Part shown: piece after piece, positions 36,036-45,761 of the stretch | How positions within the stretch are numbered: position 1 is the stretch's first letter | Layout: the number at the start of each line of letters is the position of its first letter | Assembly: GCA_013286085.1 (NCBI GenBank) | Contig: JABDGK010000002.1 | Coordinates: 760 to 64,759 of the forward strand | Direction of reading: 5' to 3' | DNA: 64,000 nt | Source of the DNA: Gammaproteobacteria bacterium | GTDB lineage: Bacteria; Pseudomonadota; Gammaproteobacteria; DSM-16500 | Translations under genes and position numbers: made by a program | Notes under the pieces: model-generated | What the model was told of the DNA's origin: nothing | The model's database searches: none | What the model saw: only the letters and a program-made list of their open reading frames with translations

Positions 36036-37301
36036 TTAACCAAAATTAGCAGAGTCCAACGGTCTTGCCATTGCAAAATTGACATTTCTATTCCACAACC
36101 CGCCTAATCCCCATGCATAGGCTGCTGGACGACCCGTATGCGGATTAATTTTTAGAAGTAATGTGCCGATACCAATCCCCGCTTCATTGCGTTGACGAGT
36201 ATCTTGGCTATGACGACTGGGCGCTGAATCAGCGACGCGAACAAAAAACACATCGCTATCCCGTATCGGTTTATCCATGACGACCATCACATGGCCGCCG
36301 GTTTCCGAGCCGCGTGAGTTTTTATAGCGAAATACGAGAATATCACCCGGCCGTAGCTGGTCGACAGCTTCTACTTTATTCCAGAAATTGTCTTCGCTAT
36401 TTCCTAATTCAGTAAAGAATTCATAATAATGTTGTGTTGCCGGCGCATCAGCGCCGGTGGCATTCACTAAGCTTAAGTAGGCTTGTGGCGTTACACGCTG
36501 AAGAATGTGGTCAACAAAGCTAGAGCAGTCAACAATATAAACGCCACGCGATGTATCAAATTTTCTACCGCCTAGTTTGTAATCGCTGTAATGTAAATTT
36601 TCTACGACTTTATGTACGAAGTTAACAACATGTTTTTCCAGAGATAATGCAAAACTTGGATGCCATGACGAGACAGGGGGTTCCGGTGTTGTAGTTGTTT
36701 CAGTCGCTGTTGATTTTGTCGTGTAGCTGCTTGGTGTTGATGTTACTTGTGGCGTTGTAATTGTAGCCGTTTCTGTTTTAGTGGGTGATGTTGTAAATAC
36801 ACTTAGTATGGATTGCACAATATTGGTGTCTTGCGTCGTGTTTTGATTTGTGTCTTGAGTGGTTCCGATATTGACTTCTCTTGCAGGTTCTACGGGCAAT
36901 GCATTGTTTGAAGTCGTTAGCCGTGCTAGCGTTTTTTCACTGTCCGCGAAAGTGTTATTTGGAGATTTTTTCTCGGCGTCAGCAATTAAAGTTGGCCCAT
37001 CGTAGCTAATTGAAATATCCGATGCAAGTTCATCTGTATTCGCTTGATGATGCTGTGAAGATTTATTTTTCGCATGTATAGAATGATGTTTTCTATGGTG
37101 AGCGTGTGCTTTATGTTTTTTTACGCTGACATGATGGTGCGTAGTTATTTTTTTATGATTAACGTGATGTTTTTTTGATGAGGCTTCAGCAATATTGATG
37201 GAGCAACCCAATATGACAGTACAGACGAACAAGAAGACAGAAATGCGTTTTATTCTGAAAAAGCTATTTTTTAGTGATTTTGTTTTGCCAGAAAAAAACA
37301 T
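36036..37301 (-). CDS. His-rich NlpC/P60-like lipoprotein
   Basis: A 421-residue envelope protein. The N-terminus (RIKRISVFLFVCTVILGCS) ends in a lipobox ILGC at about residue 33, so the protein is probably lipid-anchored. Right after it is a Lys/His-rich stretch with 15 His in about 43 residues (for example HKAHAHHRKHHSIHAK), then a Thr-rich linker. The C-terminal domain looks like a papain-fold NlpC/P60 or CHAP peptidase: Cys in IVDCSSFVDHIL, His in ETGGHVMVVMD and a later Asp. It probably cuts cell-wall peptides. The His tract may bind metal. It is a single gene. Confidence 0.75.
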   Translation of the reverse strand: MFFSGKTKSLKNSFFRIKRISVFLFVCTVILGCSINIAEASSKKHHVNHKKITTHHHVSVKKHKAHAHHRKHHSIHAKNKSSQHHQANTDELASDISISYDGPTLIADAEKKSPNNTFADSEKTLARLTTSNNALPVEPAREVNIGTTQDTNQNTTQDTNIVQSILSVFTTSPTKTETATITTPQVTSTPSSYTTKSTATETTTTPEPPVSSWHPSFALSLEKHVVNFVHKVVENLHYSDYKLGGRKFDTSRGVYIVDCSSFVDHILQRVTPQAYLSLVNATGADAPATQHYYEFFTELGNSEDNFWNKVEAVDQLRPGDILVFRYKNSRGSETGGHVMVVMDKPIRDSDVFFVRVADSAPSRHSQDTRQRNEAGIGIGTLLLKINPHTGRPAAYAWGLGGLWNRNVNFAMARPLDSANFG

Positions 37302-37504
37302 GTAAAAAATCCTTCTCTTTTAACGATCACGAGTTGAACTTCAGCGGTGTGTTGATTCATATTTCATACAAGATTATGCCTGATAATGGCTTTGGCATCA
37401 AACTTTGGTGAGTATTTATAGAATTTATTTAGAATAAAAATTGATAACGTGATGTAATAACACACGAAAAATATTTTACTGAATAAATTATAATCTATAA
37501 ACTA

Positions 37505-38095
37505 TTAAGTGGTTTTAAGAAATGCTTTTTCAGAATCAGTTGATGGGCGTCCTAATACACCATTGCGCTGTGGAAAGCGGCCAAACTCTTTAATGACACG
37601 AAAATGTGCATATGCGTAGGCGAGAAATAATTGATAGACTTGTGTTGTTTCTGTCATGGATAGAGAAACTAATGCTTGAAATAACCGAATGGATTGTTCT
37701 TGAACTTCCGAGTCTTCTGCGTGAACAAGCGGCATATAAAAGAAAACGCGTTCAATTAAAGTAAGCGAATGATCCATCTCTGTGCGCAAACCTTCGATGC
37801 AAAGCTGCTGAGCTTGTTTATCGTAATCAAAAGCATGTGCAGAGTTGCGATGCAAGTAACGTGAAAATTGGTCCAATAAGATAATCAGTGCGAGTCGACC
37901 TCGAGGACTTTCTGCCCAGTCTTGGTATTTACCAATGACTGCAGCTTCATAATCGCTGCCGAAGCGCTTGGTGATCGTTTTTTTCAGTTGCTCACTCTCA
38001 CCAAACCACAGATTCGTGCGATCACTGGAGGGTAGATCCGCCGTCCCTAAATCACCAAACCAAAAGTTTAATAACGCATGGACTTTATCAGGCAT
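37505..38095 (-). CDS. DUF924 family protein
   Basis: A soluble helical protein of 196 residues with the DUF924 pattern: VLNFWFGDLG-type start (LLNFWFGDLG), LWFGESEQL, RGRLALIILLDQFSRYLHR, FFYMPLVHAED and RNGVLGR near the end. The fold is TPR-like; no biochemical role is established. It stands alone between the NlpC-like gene and arginase. Confidence 0.9.
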   Translation of the reverse strand: MPDKVHALLNFWFGDLGTADLPSSDRTNLWFGESEQLKKTITKRFGSDYEAAVIGKYQDWAESPRGRLALIILLDQFSRYLHRNSAHAFDYDKQAQQLCIEGLRTEMDHSLTLIERVFFYMPLVHAEDSEVQEQSIRLFQALVSLSMTETTQVYQLFLAYAYAHFRVIKEFGRFPQRNGVLGRPSTDSEKAFLKTT

Positions 38096-38200
38096 GAAAC
38101 AATCCTCCTAATGATTAGCATAGCACAAATCATCTTGAAGAGGGTTTCCTGACTATATTTATAACAGGTAGTTAGAATTATTGATAAATATCAACAATTT

Positions 38201-39103
38201 TTAAACTTGCTCACCAGTAAGAATAGAAACCAAAAGCTGAGCCGCAATTTTTTCAGTTTTTGCATTTTTATCTCTATGAGGGTCAAACTCGACGATTTCA
38301 CTTCCAATCAAACGGTTATCACCACTGACGTGTTTTAGTGCATTGCACAATTCTTTTGCAGACAATCCATCAGGTTCGCTAACGCCTGTGCCCGGCGCTT
38401 CATTCGGGTCAATGCCATCAATATCAATAGTAATACCATAGCCAATGGTACCTTTATTCACCAGGTCAATTGCTTCAGTCATAATGGCATCTAGGCCGCG
38501 TTGTTTCACTTCATCCATAAAATAAGTTCGTATGTTTAAGCGCTTAAGCAGCGCTTCTTCACCTGGCTCATAGCTTCTTGCGCCAATAACGCACACATGT
38601 TCGGGTTTAATTTTAGGAGCGGATCCCAGTATGGTAATTAACTCAGGGTGACCATACCCTAGTAGGCAAGCCAATGGCATACCATGAATATTGCCCGTTT
38701 CTGATGTTTCTGGTGTGTGACTATCCATGTGAGCGTCAATCCAGATAAGGCCAAAATCACCCTGCTTGCTAAGTTGATGATGTACGCCACTCCAGGTGCC
38801 GATTGCACACGAATGATCACCACCAAACACGGTGAAAAAAGCTTTTTCATGGACTAATTTGCTGGTTACTGCCGCTAATTTTTGGCAGTGTTCTGTCACA
38901 ACTTTTAATGGGGATTGTGCTCCCTCTGCTCTATTGGGTTCTAGCATAGCATCCCAAGAATAAGAGATGTGATGATTGGAGAGTGCTTTTTGTAGATGCG
39001 CTGATTTTTCTAAAACGAGTGGTCCTTCCCAGCAACCTGCGTCTGCGGCAGCGATACCTGAAGCGGAGCCTACTAAATGGACGGTGTGTTTCTTTGAAAC
39101 CAT
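38201..39103 (-). CDS. rocF: Arginase
   Basis: It hydrolyses arginine to ornithine and urea with a dinuclear manganese site. Metal ligands are visible in FGGDHSCAIGTW, WIDAHMDSHTPETSETGNIH and DIDGIDPNEAPGTGV. I choose ATG 39103 over the GTG at 39112, as GAGGTGAG lies just upstream of it. The protein has 300 residues. With the giant glutamate dehydrogenase it supports use of arginine and glutamate as food; in pathogens it can also deprive the host of arginine for nitric oxide. Confidence 0.93.
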   Translation of the reverse strand: MVSKKHTVHLVGSASGIAAADAGCWEGPLVLEKSAHLQKALSNHHISYSWDAMLEPNRAEGAQSPLKVVTEHCQKLAAVTSKLVHEKAFFTVFGGDHSCAIGTWSGVHHQLSKQGDFGLIWIDAHMDSHTPETSETGNIHGMPLACLLGYGHPELITILGSAPKIKPEHVCVIGARSYEPGEEALLKRLNIRTYFMDEVKQRGLDAIMTEAIDLVNKGTIGYGITIDIDGIDPNEAPGTGVSEPDGLSAKELCNALKHVSGDNRLIGSEIVEFDPHRDKNAKTEKIAAQLLVSILTGEQV

Positions 39104-39234
39104 GGTTCTCACCTCAGCGGAAGCTAATTTGTTGAGTTAACTCGGGGCGTCAATATAACCTACAAAAATAAGAAAAAACAGTGACTAGAATATCTTAATA
39201 TCATTTATAATGACAAACTTCGTAAAGATTAGTA

Positions 39235-40299
39235 ATGATAATTATGTCGCAATCAATTGATAATTTTAGAGTTTATTCCGAGCGGCCATTAATTACCCCG
39301 CATCAGCTAATAACAGAGCTGCCATTAGTTTCTTCTGTGGCTGAGAATATTCGTCTTGCTCGTATGACTATTAGTAAAATTATTCGTGGTGAAGATCGCC
39401 GCTTGCTGGTGGTTGTGGGTCCCTGCTCTATTCATGATTGTCATGCCGCGCTTGAGTATGCTTGGTTTCTCAAACATGCGGCGGCGCAATATGAAAATGA
39501 TCTTTTTATTGTGATGCGCACCTATCTAGAAAAACCGCGGACTACGATGGGTTGGAAAGGATTAATCAGTGATCCTCTGTTGGATGGTAGTTTTGATTTC
39601 AATCAAGGATTAAGAATCGCAAGAAAGTTTTTACTTGATTTGTGTGCAATGAATCTTCCAGCGGCCACAGAGTTTTTAGATATCAACATTCCTCACTATT
39701 TAAGTGATTTAATTACTTGGGTAGCCATTGGGGCTCGCACAACAGAAAGCCAAATACATAGAGAATTAGCATCTGGATTATCGATGCCTGTTGGATTTAA
39801 AAATACAACGGATGGCAATTTTAAAATTGCTATTGATGCTGTTTTAACGGCTCGTCACCCACATCATTTTCTGGGTATGACGCTTGACGGTATTGCTTCT
39901 ATTCTTTCTACCCTGGGTAATGAAAATTGTCATATTGTATTGCGAGGATCAAATCAATCCCCCAACTATACGAATGACTATATTGCATCTGCTATTGCTA
40001 TGTTGAAAGCAGAAAATTTGTCACCACGTTTAATGATTGATTGTAGCCATGGTAATAGTATGAGGGAATACCAACGTCAAGCAACTGTTGTGAATGCAGT
40101 TATAGAGCATTTGCAGCATAATGCAGCTGATATTTTAGGTGTGATGATCGAAAGTAATTTAGTATCGGGTAAGCAAACACCACAAGCAAATCAACAATTG
40201 GTTTATGGGCAAAGTATTACGGATGCGTGTTTGTCATGGAGTGAAACATTGCCATTATTGGATAAGTTAGCTTTGGCTATTCATTGTAGTCGTGGTTAG
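39235..40299 (+). CDS. 3-deoxy-7-phosphoheptulonate synthase (DAHP synthase, class I)
   Basis: It condenses phosphoenolpyruvate and erythrose 4-phosphate, starting aromatic amino-acid synthesis. Family motifs are LLVVVGPCSIHDCHAALEYA, MRTYLEKPRTTMGWKGLISD, GARTTESQIHRELASGLSMP, GFKNTTDG, HIVLRGS and MIDCSHGNS. The length of 354 residues fits the AroF/G/H group; which feedback type it is cannot be told here. A second ATG nine bases in (MSQSID) is an equally plausible start. Confidence 0.95.
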   Translation: MIIMSQSIDNFRVYSERPLITPHQLITELPLVSSVAENIRLARMTISKIIRGEDRRLLVVVGPCSIHDCHAALEYAWFLKHAAAQYENDLFIVMRTYLEKPRTTMGWKGLISDPLLDGSFDFNQGLRIARKFLLDLCAMNLPAATEFLDINIPHYLSDLITWVAIGARTTESQIHRELASGLSMPVGFKNTTDGNFKIAIDAVLTARHPHHFLGMTLDGIASILSTLGNENCHIVLRGSNQSPNYTNDYIASAIAMLKAENLSPRLMIDCSHGNSMREYQRQATVVNAVIEHLQHNAADILGVMIESNLVSGKQTPQANQQLVYGQSITDACLSWSETLPLLDKLALAIHCSRG

Positions 40300-40328
40300 G
40301 CGTCTGTTGATTTATTCCATCTGTCGTT

Positions 40329-40349
40329 GTTACTGAGCCGCGCGCGTTA
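40329..40349. repeat. Left arm of split family B palindrome
   Basis: These 21 bp (gttactgagccgcgcgcgtt plus one base) are the exact reverse complement of 40962-40982. Inner palindrome bases found in the complete copy at 25124 are missing on this side. Confidence 0.88.
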
Positions 40350-40434
40350 GCACATACCTTTATACACAAGTTAATTTATCTATCAATTAAAATTTAAATC
40401 GCAAAGTTAGAACAACCAATACTAACCAAAATCT

Positions 40435-40860
40435 TTATGGTTTATATCCTACAATACATCTAGCAGCTAATATAACAGCTTCATCAGCACGAGTACTGTG
40501 TGTGCCGCTTCCTTTGCGCTTTTTCCACAAACAATAGTCAAGCAAGCTATCAAGCAACGCATCACTGCGCTCACCTTTTGAAAAACGAGTTTTTGCATTT
40601 TGAAATTGTCGTTCACTAGAATGACATCTGTCTTTTGAATTAGTTGCAGTAACATTAAATTCATACATATTATTTAAAATTTGTTTTGCTTCTTTTAATG
40701 CTAAACTTGAACTATCTTTTGATGGTGGTGCTAGCACGGGAGCTGGAGAAGTCTCTTCACTTGCGGCAGCTAACGTAGACAATTCCCCCGCTTTATAAAC
40801 TTTTACATCCCAATGAAGATCCGCATTAGTAAAAATCATCGTGGTGGAAAATGATTTCAT
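40435..40860 (-). CDS. Orphan protein inside a split palindrome
   Basis: The 141-residue protein has no recognised family. A Ser/Pro/Ala-rich linker (about 33-52) precedes a helical C-terminal region with DALLDSLLDYCLWKKRKG and ADEAVILAARCIVGY. There is no signal peptide. It is bounded by the separated arms of family B, with roughly 85 and 100 bp between gene and arms. The helical C-terminus after a flexible linker would suit a small secreted or regulatory protein, but there is no direct evidence. Confidence 0.6.
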   Translation of the reverse strand: MKSFSTTMIFTNADLHWDVKVYKAGELSTLAAASEETSPAPVLAPPSKDSSSLALKEAKQILNNMYEFNVTATNSKDRCHSSERQFQNAKTRFSKGERSDALLDSLLDYCLWKKRKGSGTHSTRADEAVILAARCIVGYKP

Positions 40861-40950
40861 AAATAAAACTCTTATAAATTTATATTAATTTTATCATACT
40901 AAATTGCGATTAAAGATAAGCATGAGGTCAAGGTGGACATACTAAGCCCT

Positions 40951-40982
40951 GTGACGCTTGTTAACGCGCGCGGCTCAGTAAC
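40951..40982. repeat. Right arm of split family B palindrome
   Basis: It reads gtgacgcttgttaacgcgcg and on to ggctcagtaac. It matches the whole right arm of the complete copy at 25166-25191 with two changes, and pairs with 40329-40349. Confidence 0.88.
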
Positions 40983-40987
40983 AAATA

Positions 40988-41020
40988 AAAAAAGAAGCTG
41001 AGTTTTTCAGCTTCTTTTTT
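40988..41020 (-). terminator. Intrinsic terminator after the pilin gene
   Basis: The stem aagaagctga pairs with tcagcttctt around a short T-rich loop, with a run of seven T residues on the minus strand after the hairpin. It lies 14 bp beyond the pilin stop codon. T residues on both sides make it potentially bidirectional. Confidence 0.92.
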
Positions 41021-41033
41021 CTATACGCTAAAA

Positions 41034-41420
41034 TTATGGCGTAATACCCGTACCAGAGAATGTGGCAGAAGTTGAGCCTGGACCTGATACGGTACAGCTT
41101 GCACTGGCACCATTTGTGATTGCCCCTGAAGTGATACTATAACCAGAAGGCATACCACCCTGTAAGATGTTTCCTATGTCAGTACAGTTAACGACAGCTT
41201 GACCCTTGGTAGCGTTTTCTGTTCTGACCGCATAGTTTTCTGCGCTAGCGGACCCAAGAGCACCTGCTACACCATTCGTAGCCGCTGTCTGAGCATCTGA
41301 TGTGATACTAAAAAGTTTTGGAATTGCAACTGCAGCTAGAATACCTAAGATGGCAATAACAATGACTAATTCAATTAACGTAAAACCGAGTGTGGATCTT
41401 TTCGATGTAGGCATTGACAT
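41034..41420 (-). CDS. Type IV pilin, MshA-like
   Basis: The likely major pilin of the MSHA-type system. A short leader MSMPTSKRSTLG ends at the prepilin cleavage site G|FTLIELVIVIAILGILAAVA, with the essential Glu5. The mature part of about 117 residues is small and Gly/Ser/Thr-rich, with two Cys (VNCTD and ASCTV) that can form the usual C-terminal disulfide. The frame extends upstream to 41453; I start at 41420 because AAAGGA is 9 bases before it. It follows mshG by 95 bp and probably has its own promoter, with TTGACA visible upstream. Confidence 0.9.
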   Translation of the reverse strand: MSMPTSKRSTLGFTLIELVIVIAILGILAAVAIPKLFSITSDAQTAATNGVAGALGSASAENYAVRTENATKGQAVVNCTDIGNILQGGMPSGYSITSGAITNGASASCTVSGPGSTSATFSGTGITP

Positions 41421-41515
41421 ATTTATCATTCCTTTGAGAAATTGGTTATGCAATTGTTACTACTGTCAATTGTATCATGTTGTTTATCATGCAATGAATA
41501 CTTTTTTCTTATTTA

Positions 41516-42739
41516 TTAACCTATTTTGGTAACTTTCGCCATATTCCAGATGGGTAGATAGACTGCGAAAGCCAGAACTAAAACCACACCTGCTAATACC
41601 ACAATGAGTAAGGGTTCGATTATATCGCCTAACCGTTTTAAATCGTAGTCTACTTCGCGTTTATAAAAAACGGAGATCTGTTCTAGCATGGGACCTAATT
41701 CACCAGTTTCTTCGCTAACGCTCAAAATTTGCAACTCAAGAGAGGTAAATAAATTACTTGCTGCTGCCGCTTGCGCCAAATTATTACCGCGTTCAATGGC
41801 GCTACGCATACCGAGTATTTGTTGGCGCGCATATTCGTTATTCACCGATTGTGCAACCAGCTCAATACCTTCAATGAGTGGGACACCGGATTCAATTGTA
41901 ATAGCAAATGCCTGCGAAAAACGCAGTAAAATGATTCGTCTGAGTATTTTTCCAAAGAAAGGAATTCGTAATAAAAATTTATCCAGCTTAAATTTTCCAA
42001 TGGGCGTCCGAATATAATACATAAACCAAGTGACTGCCAATGAGGACACAATAAGCATCCCCAGCCAATGTTGGGTTAGAAAATTAGACGTCCCAATGAA
42101 AAATTGTGTGACAGCAGGTAAACTAACTTTAGCTTGCTTAAAAACATTCGTGAATGCTGGAATCACAAATATATTAATTAAAATAATAGCTGCAAGCATA
42201 GAAATGGTAACAAATATAGGGTATCGCATGGCGGTTTTAACACTTTTTATCGCACCACCTTCTAATTCCAAATATTGATTAATTCGTAGAAAAGCTTCTG
42301 CTAAGCGGCCGCTACTTTCTCCGACTCGTATCATGCTGATCATGATTGGAGTGAAAATTTTAGGATAATTTTTCATGGAACTCGCTAAATCTTGACCTGC
42401 TTCAAGATTTTCAACTAATCCAAGTAATCCATTCACCATGACTTTATTGTGCATACTACCCGCTAAATTTTTTAAAGCGGCAGCAATGGGTATGCCTGTT
42501 TTGCAAAGTGAATACATTTGTCGTGAAAAGACTCCCAGTTCATCACGCGTGACGGATTCTTCAAATTGACTACTCAGTTTTTGCCAAAAAGTTTTAGCTT
42601 CTTCACTTGACTGGATTGTAATGGGTATAACACCTTCTTTCATCAGTAATGCGCTTAATGATTCGGGAGATTGCGCTGTGCGCGAACCAGAAATGAATCT
42701 TCCCTCATTGTCGCGTGCTTTATAAACAAAAATCGGCAT
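41516..42739 (-). CDS. mshG: MSHA pilus inner-membrane platform protein MshG (GspF/PilC family)
   Basis: The 407-residue polytopic protein couples the ATPase to pilin polymerisation. It has two GspF domains (about residues 65-190 and 270-390), each with family signatures such as FSRQMYSLCKTGIPIAAALK and FSQAFAITIESGVPLIEGIE, and three membrane segments (near 168-188, 220-240 and 375-397). It lies 11 bp after mshE. Confidence 0.93.
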   Translation of the reverse strand: MPIFVYKARDNEGRFISGSRTAQSPESLSALLMKEGVIPITIQSSEEAKTFWQKLSSQFEESVTRDELGVFSRQMYSLCKTGIPIAAALKNLAGSMHNKVMVNGLLGLVENLEAGQDLASSMKNYPKIFTPIMISMIRVGESSGRLAEAFLRINQYLELEGGAIKSVKTAMRYPIFVTISMLAAIILINIFVIPAFTNVFKQAKVSLPAVTQFFIGTSNFLTQHWLGMLIVSSLAVTWFMYYIRTPIGKFKLDKFLLRIPFFGKILRRIILLRFSQAFAITIESGVPLIEGIELVAQSVNNEYARQQILGMRSAIERGNNLAQAAAASNLFTSLELQILSVSEETGELGPMLEQISVFYKREVDYDLKRLGDIIEPLLIVVLAGVVLVLAFAVYLPIWNMAKVTKIG

Positions 42740-42750
42740 AGATTATCATC

Positions 42751-44484
42751 TTATATGGACTGCTCGGTATCGGGATATCTTTTTTCAAACCCTTGATCAG
42801 AAATACGCATTACTTCACTGACGGTTGTGATTCCTTGTACTGCGAGATCTAAACCGCTGAAGGTGAGCGGTCTAAACGTTTCTTGTTGATAAGCTGCTTT
42901 TTTAAAGGCGGGTATATTGTTTGCCCGTAAAGCTTCAGCTAATGGTGTATCCCATACCAATAACTCAAAAATACCGATCTGACCTTTTATACCGGTATTA
43001 TGACAATAGTTGCAACCAGCCCCATGCATATACGGGTAATTCAGATATTCTGGCCCTGCTACATCTTGTAGCCAAATTTTTTCAGCGGGTGTTAGTTCTA
43101 CTGGACGTAAACAGTTTTTACAATTTCGCCTAACTAAGCGTTGCGCCATAATGCCGCGCAAGACAGCGGCTATTAAATAACTTTCTGCTCCCATATCAAT
43201 TAAACGTAAAGTGCTGCTAATCGCATCATTCGTATGTAGCGTTGATAAAACTAAATGTCCAGTCATGGCTGCTCGTATTGCGATAGCCACTGTTTCTTCA
43301 TCACGAAGTTCACCTACCATGATGATGTCTGGATCTTGACGAAGGATGGCTCGCAATGCTCTTGCAAATGTTAAATCCACACCGGGAGCAATCTGAACTT
43401 GATTTATGCGAGGAATGCGATATTCAACGGGATCTTCAACGGTGATGATTTTTTTCTCGGCACTATTCAGCTCGCTGAGTGCACCATATAATGCGGTTGT
43501 TTTCCCACTACCCGTTGGACCCGTAATTAATATTAGGCCATTAGGTAAAGCGGTTAGCTTGCGCAATGTCTCTAAGACTTTTGGAGGCATGCCTATTTCA
43601 TCAAGGTTTAGTAGATTTGCCGACTGATTTAATAAGCGCATTACCACGGATTCGCCAAATTGAATAGGCAGTGTGGCTAAACGAACGTCAAAATTTTTGT
43701 CTTTAATTCTAATGCTAAAACGCCCATCTTGAGGGACACGTTTTTCAGTGATATTGATGCCTGCCATCAATTTTAAACGTAGTGTCAAGGCACTAACGAT
43801 GTGTTTTTCATTGATGATTTGCTCATGTAATACGCCATCAACACGCTGACGGATACGTAAAATATGCTCATCAGGTTCAATGTGAATATCAGAAGCATTC
43901 ATTTGTACCGCGTCTTGGAAAATCGATTCGAGCATCCGAACAACAGGCGCATCTGTAGCGGAAAGATCTTGTTTGAGTTGAGAGAAATTATATTTATTTT
44001 CGGTCAACTCTTCGGATAACTCTTCTGCAAATGATGTAATTTCACTTGTTCTTCGATAGATGAGATCAATTACTTGAAGTAAATCTTCCTCGCTAATTAA
44101 TGCAATTTTAATGGGAAGCTTGAGTAGTCTTGATAATTCATCAGTAGCAATAATATCTTGAGGGTCTACCATGCCAACAAGGAACTCATCATTTTCCTTT
44201 TTCAACACAAGGGCACGAAAATGACGTGCATAAAATTCGGGTAGATAGGTAACGACGTCTGGATTTATCGGAAAGTTCTTTAAGTCAATTAAAGGCATAT
44301 TTAATTGATGAGCAAGTAAATCTAATAATTTGCTTTCCTCAATAAAATGCAAATCGACAAGCACTTGCCCTAAGCGTTGGCCAGTTTGTCGTTGTTGTTC
44401 AATAGCGGTATCCAGTTGTTCCTGTGTGATGATATGACTATCCAGTAACAACTTACCAATGTGAATTTTTTTTATTTGCATCAC
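42751..44484 (-). CDS. mshE: MSHA pilus extension ATPase MshE
   Basis: A GspE/PilB family hexameric ATPase of 577 residues that powers pilus extension. The N-terminal domain (HIGKLLLDSHIITQEQLDTA, residues 7-26) is the MshEN type that can bind cyclic di-GMP in relatives. Walker A is LITGPTGSGKTTALYGAL, followed by an Asp box, Walker B (DPDIIMVGELRDEETV), a His box and the four-Cys zinc site (CKNC...CNYC). A GTG at 44484 or ATG at 44481 may be the start. It sits between mshN and mshG. Confidence 0.94.
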   Translation of the reverse strand: MMQIKKIHIGKLLLDSHIITQEQLDTAIEQQRQTGQRLGQVLVDLHFIEESKLLDLLAHQLNMPLIDLKNFPINPDVVTYLPEFYARHFRALVLKKENDEFLVGMVDPQDIIATDELSRLLKLPIKIALISEEDLLQVIDLIYRRTSEITSFAEELSEELTENKYNFSQLKQDLSATDAPVVRMLESIFQDAVQMNASDIHIEPDEHILRIRQRVDGVLHEQIINEKHIVSALTLRLKLMAGINITEKRVPQDGRFSIRIKDKNFDVRLATLPIQFGESVVMRLLNQSANLLNLDEIGMPPKVLETLRKLTALPNGLILITGPTGSGKTTALYGALSELNSAEKKIITVEDPVEYRIPRINQVQIAPGVDLTFARALRAILRQDPDIIMVGELRDEETVAIAIRAAMTGHLVLSTLHTNDAISSTLRLIDMGAESYLIAAVLRGIMAQRLVRRNCKNCLRPVELTPAEKIWLQDVAGPEYLNYPYMHGAGCNYCHNTGIKGQIGIFELLVWDTPLAEALRANNIPAFKKAAYQQETFRPLTFSGLDLAVQGITTVSEVMRISDQGFEKRYPDTEQSI

Positions 44485-44501
44485 ACCTGCCTTATAAGAA
44501 A

Positions 44502-45761
44502 TTAGGTTGTGTGTAATTGGGCCGATAAAAAGTTTTTAAGTTCTGGATTTAAATTACCGATGCTATCAGCATTTGTGTAAGCTTCGAAGGCTTGTGGATG
44601 ATCGCCAAGCGCATCTAAAGCGATACCCAAACCTACCCACCATTTTGCATTTGATGATTGTATGGTTAATAATTTTTTATATAGATTTGCCGCTAAATTG
44701 GCTCGGCCTTGTCGTTGATAGAGCGCCGCCATCAGGGCATAGTAGTTAGGCTCATTTTCTATGGAGGGCGAGTTTTTTTGTAAAAGTAATAATGCTTCAT
44801 TTACTCTACCTTGCCCAACAAGTAATTGCGCTTTCATTTCAATAAAGATGATATGTTCTGGTGATAGTTTGATGCCAACATCAAGTAGGTTAGCTGCCGC
44901 TAATTTGTTGTTCTGTTGTATCAATAAATTAGCCAGATATTCTCGTGTTTTGAAATTGTTGGGATAGTTATTTACGAGTTGTTTTAACAAAGAAATAGCT
45001 TCTGCATTTTGCCCAGATGCAGTAAGTTGTATTGCGTGTTGGTATAGTTGTTCTTCAGAGCTTTCAACCACGGGTTTTTTAATCGTGACGGGTATAGTTG
45101 GTTTGTTAATTGATTGACTATTGGTTACATCAGAAAGATTTTTGTAGTAAATATCTAATTGCAGCTCAGGTGCTTTGCCCGCTTCATTTAGTTCTAGTCG
45201 TTTAATTTCTGCGGCAGGATTTAAGTGCAGCACGAGTTTTAAATTGCCGTTTTCATCTTTAAATGCTTGAATGCTCTCAATACCGCTACCGCTGTAATTC
45301 ATGTTTGGTAATGCGGCAACAAGACGCGTATTTTCTAAAATAATAATTAACTCATTGCGACTAACATCACTACTTAATTGATATAGTGCGCCTTGATTTA
45401 ATAAAAAACGTAAGTTGCTAATGTCTTGTTGCATTTGTAAAGCAATGCCAGTGAGCAAGGCACCCGATGTGTATTGGTCGGTGGTTACAGTACTATTATT
45501 TTTGTCTGACTGTGTGATAGTAATAGAATGCGTTTGTGTTGCCTCGGTAGCTGACGGATGGTTAGTATGTCCTATTGATAGCAATATAGAAAATATCAAT
45601 AACAAAATTGCTGCAAGTACTATAATAATCGAATACTGTGTGCGGTTCTTTTTGAATTCGAGTGAGATATGCGCGCGCAACCCTGTTAAAAGAGATTCCG
45701 ATGTTGCTTGGTTTCGAGGGCGTTTTTCTAAGTCTTTTAACATTTGATTGATCAGACTCAT
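44502..45761 (-). CDS. mshN: MSHA biogenesis protein MshN
   Basis: The 419-residue protein has an N-terminal cytoplasmic part (MSLINQMLKDLEKR, a family hallmark), one membrane helix (about 40-62), a periplasmic AMIN-like beta region and C-terminal TPR repeats from about 230 (for example ALMAALYQRQGRANLAANLY). It probably helps secretin or platform assembly. It overlaps mshM by one base. Confidence 0.88.
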   Translation of the reverse strand: MSLINQMLKDLEKRPRNQATSESLLTGLRAHISLEFKKNRTQYSIIIVLAAILLLIFSILLSIGHTNHPSATEATQTHSITITQSDKNNSTVTTDQYTSGALLTGIALQMQQDISNLRFLLNQGALYQLSSDVSRNELIIILENTRLVAALPNMNYSGSGIESIQAFKDENGNLKLVLHLNPAAEIKRLELNEAGKAPELQLDIYYKNLSDVTNSQSINKPTIPVTIKKPVVESSEEQLYQHAIQLTASGQNAEAISLLKQLVNNYPNNFKTREYLANLLIQQNNKLAAANLLDVGIKLSPEHIIFIEMKAQLLVGQGRVNEALLLLQKNSPSIENEPNYYALMAALYQRQGRANLAANLYKKLLTIQSSNAKWWVGLGIALDALGDHPQAFEAYTNADSIGNLNPELKNFLSAQLHTT

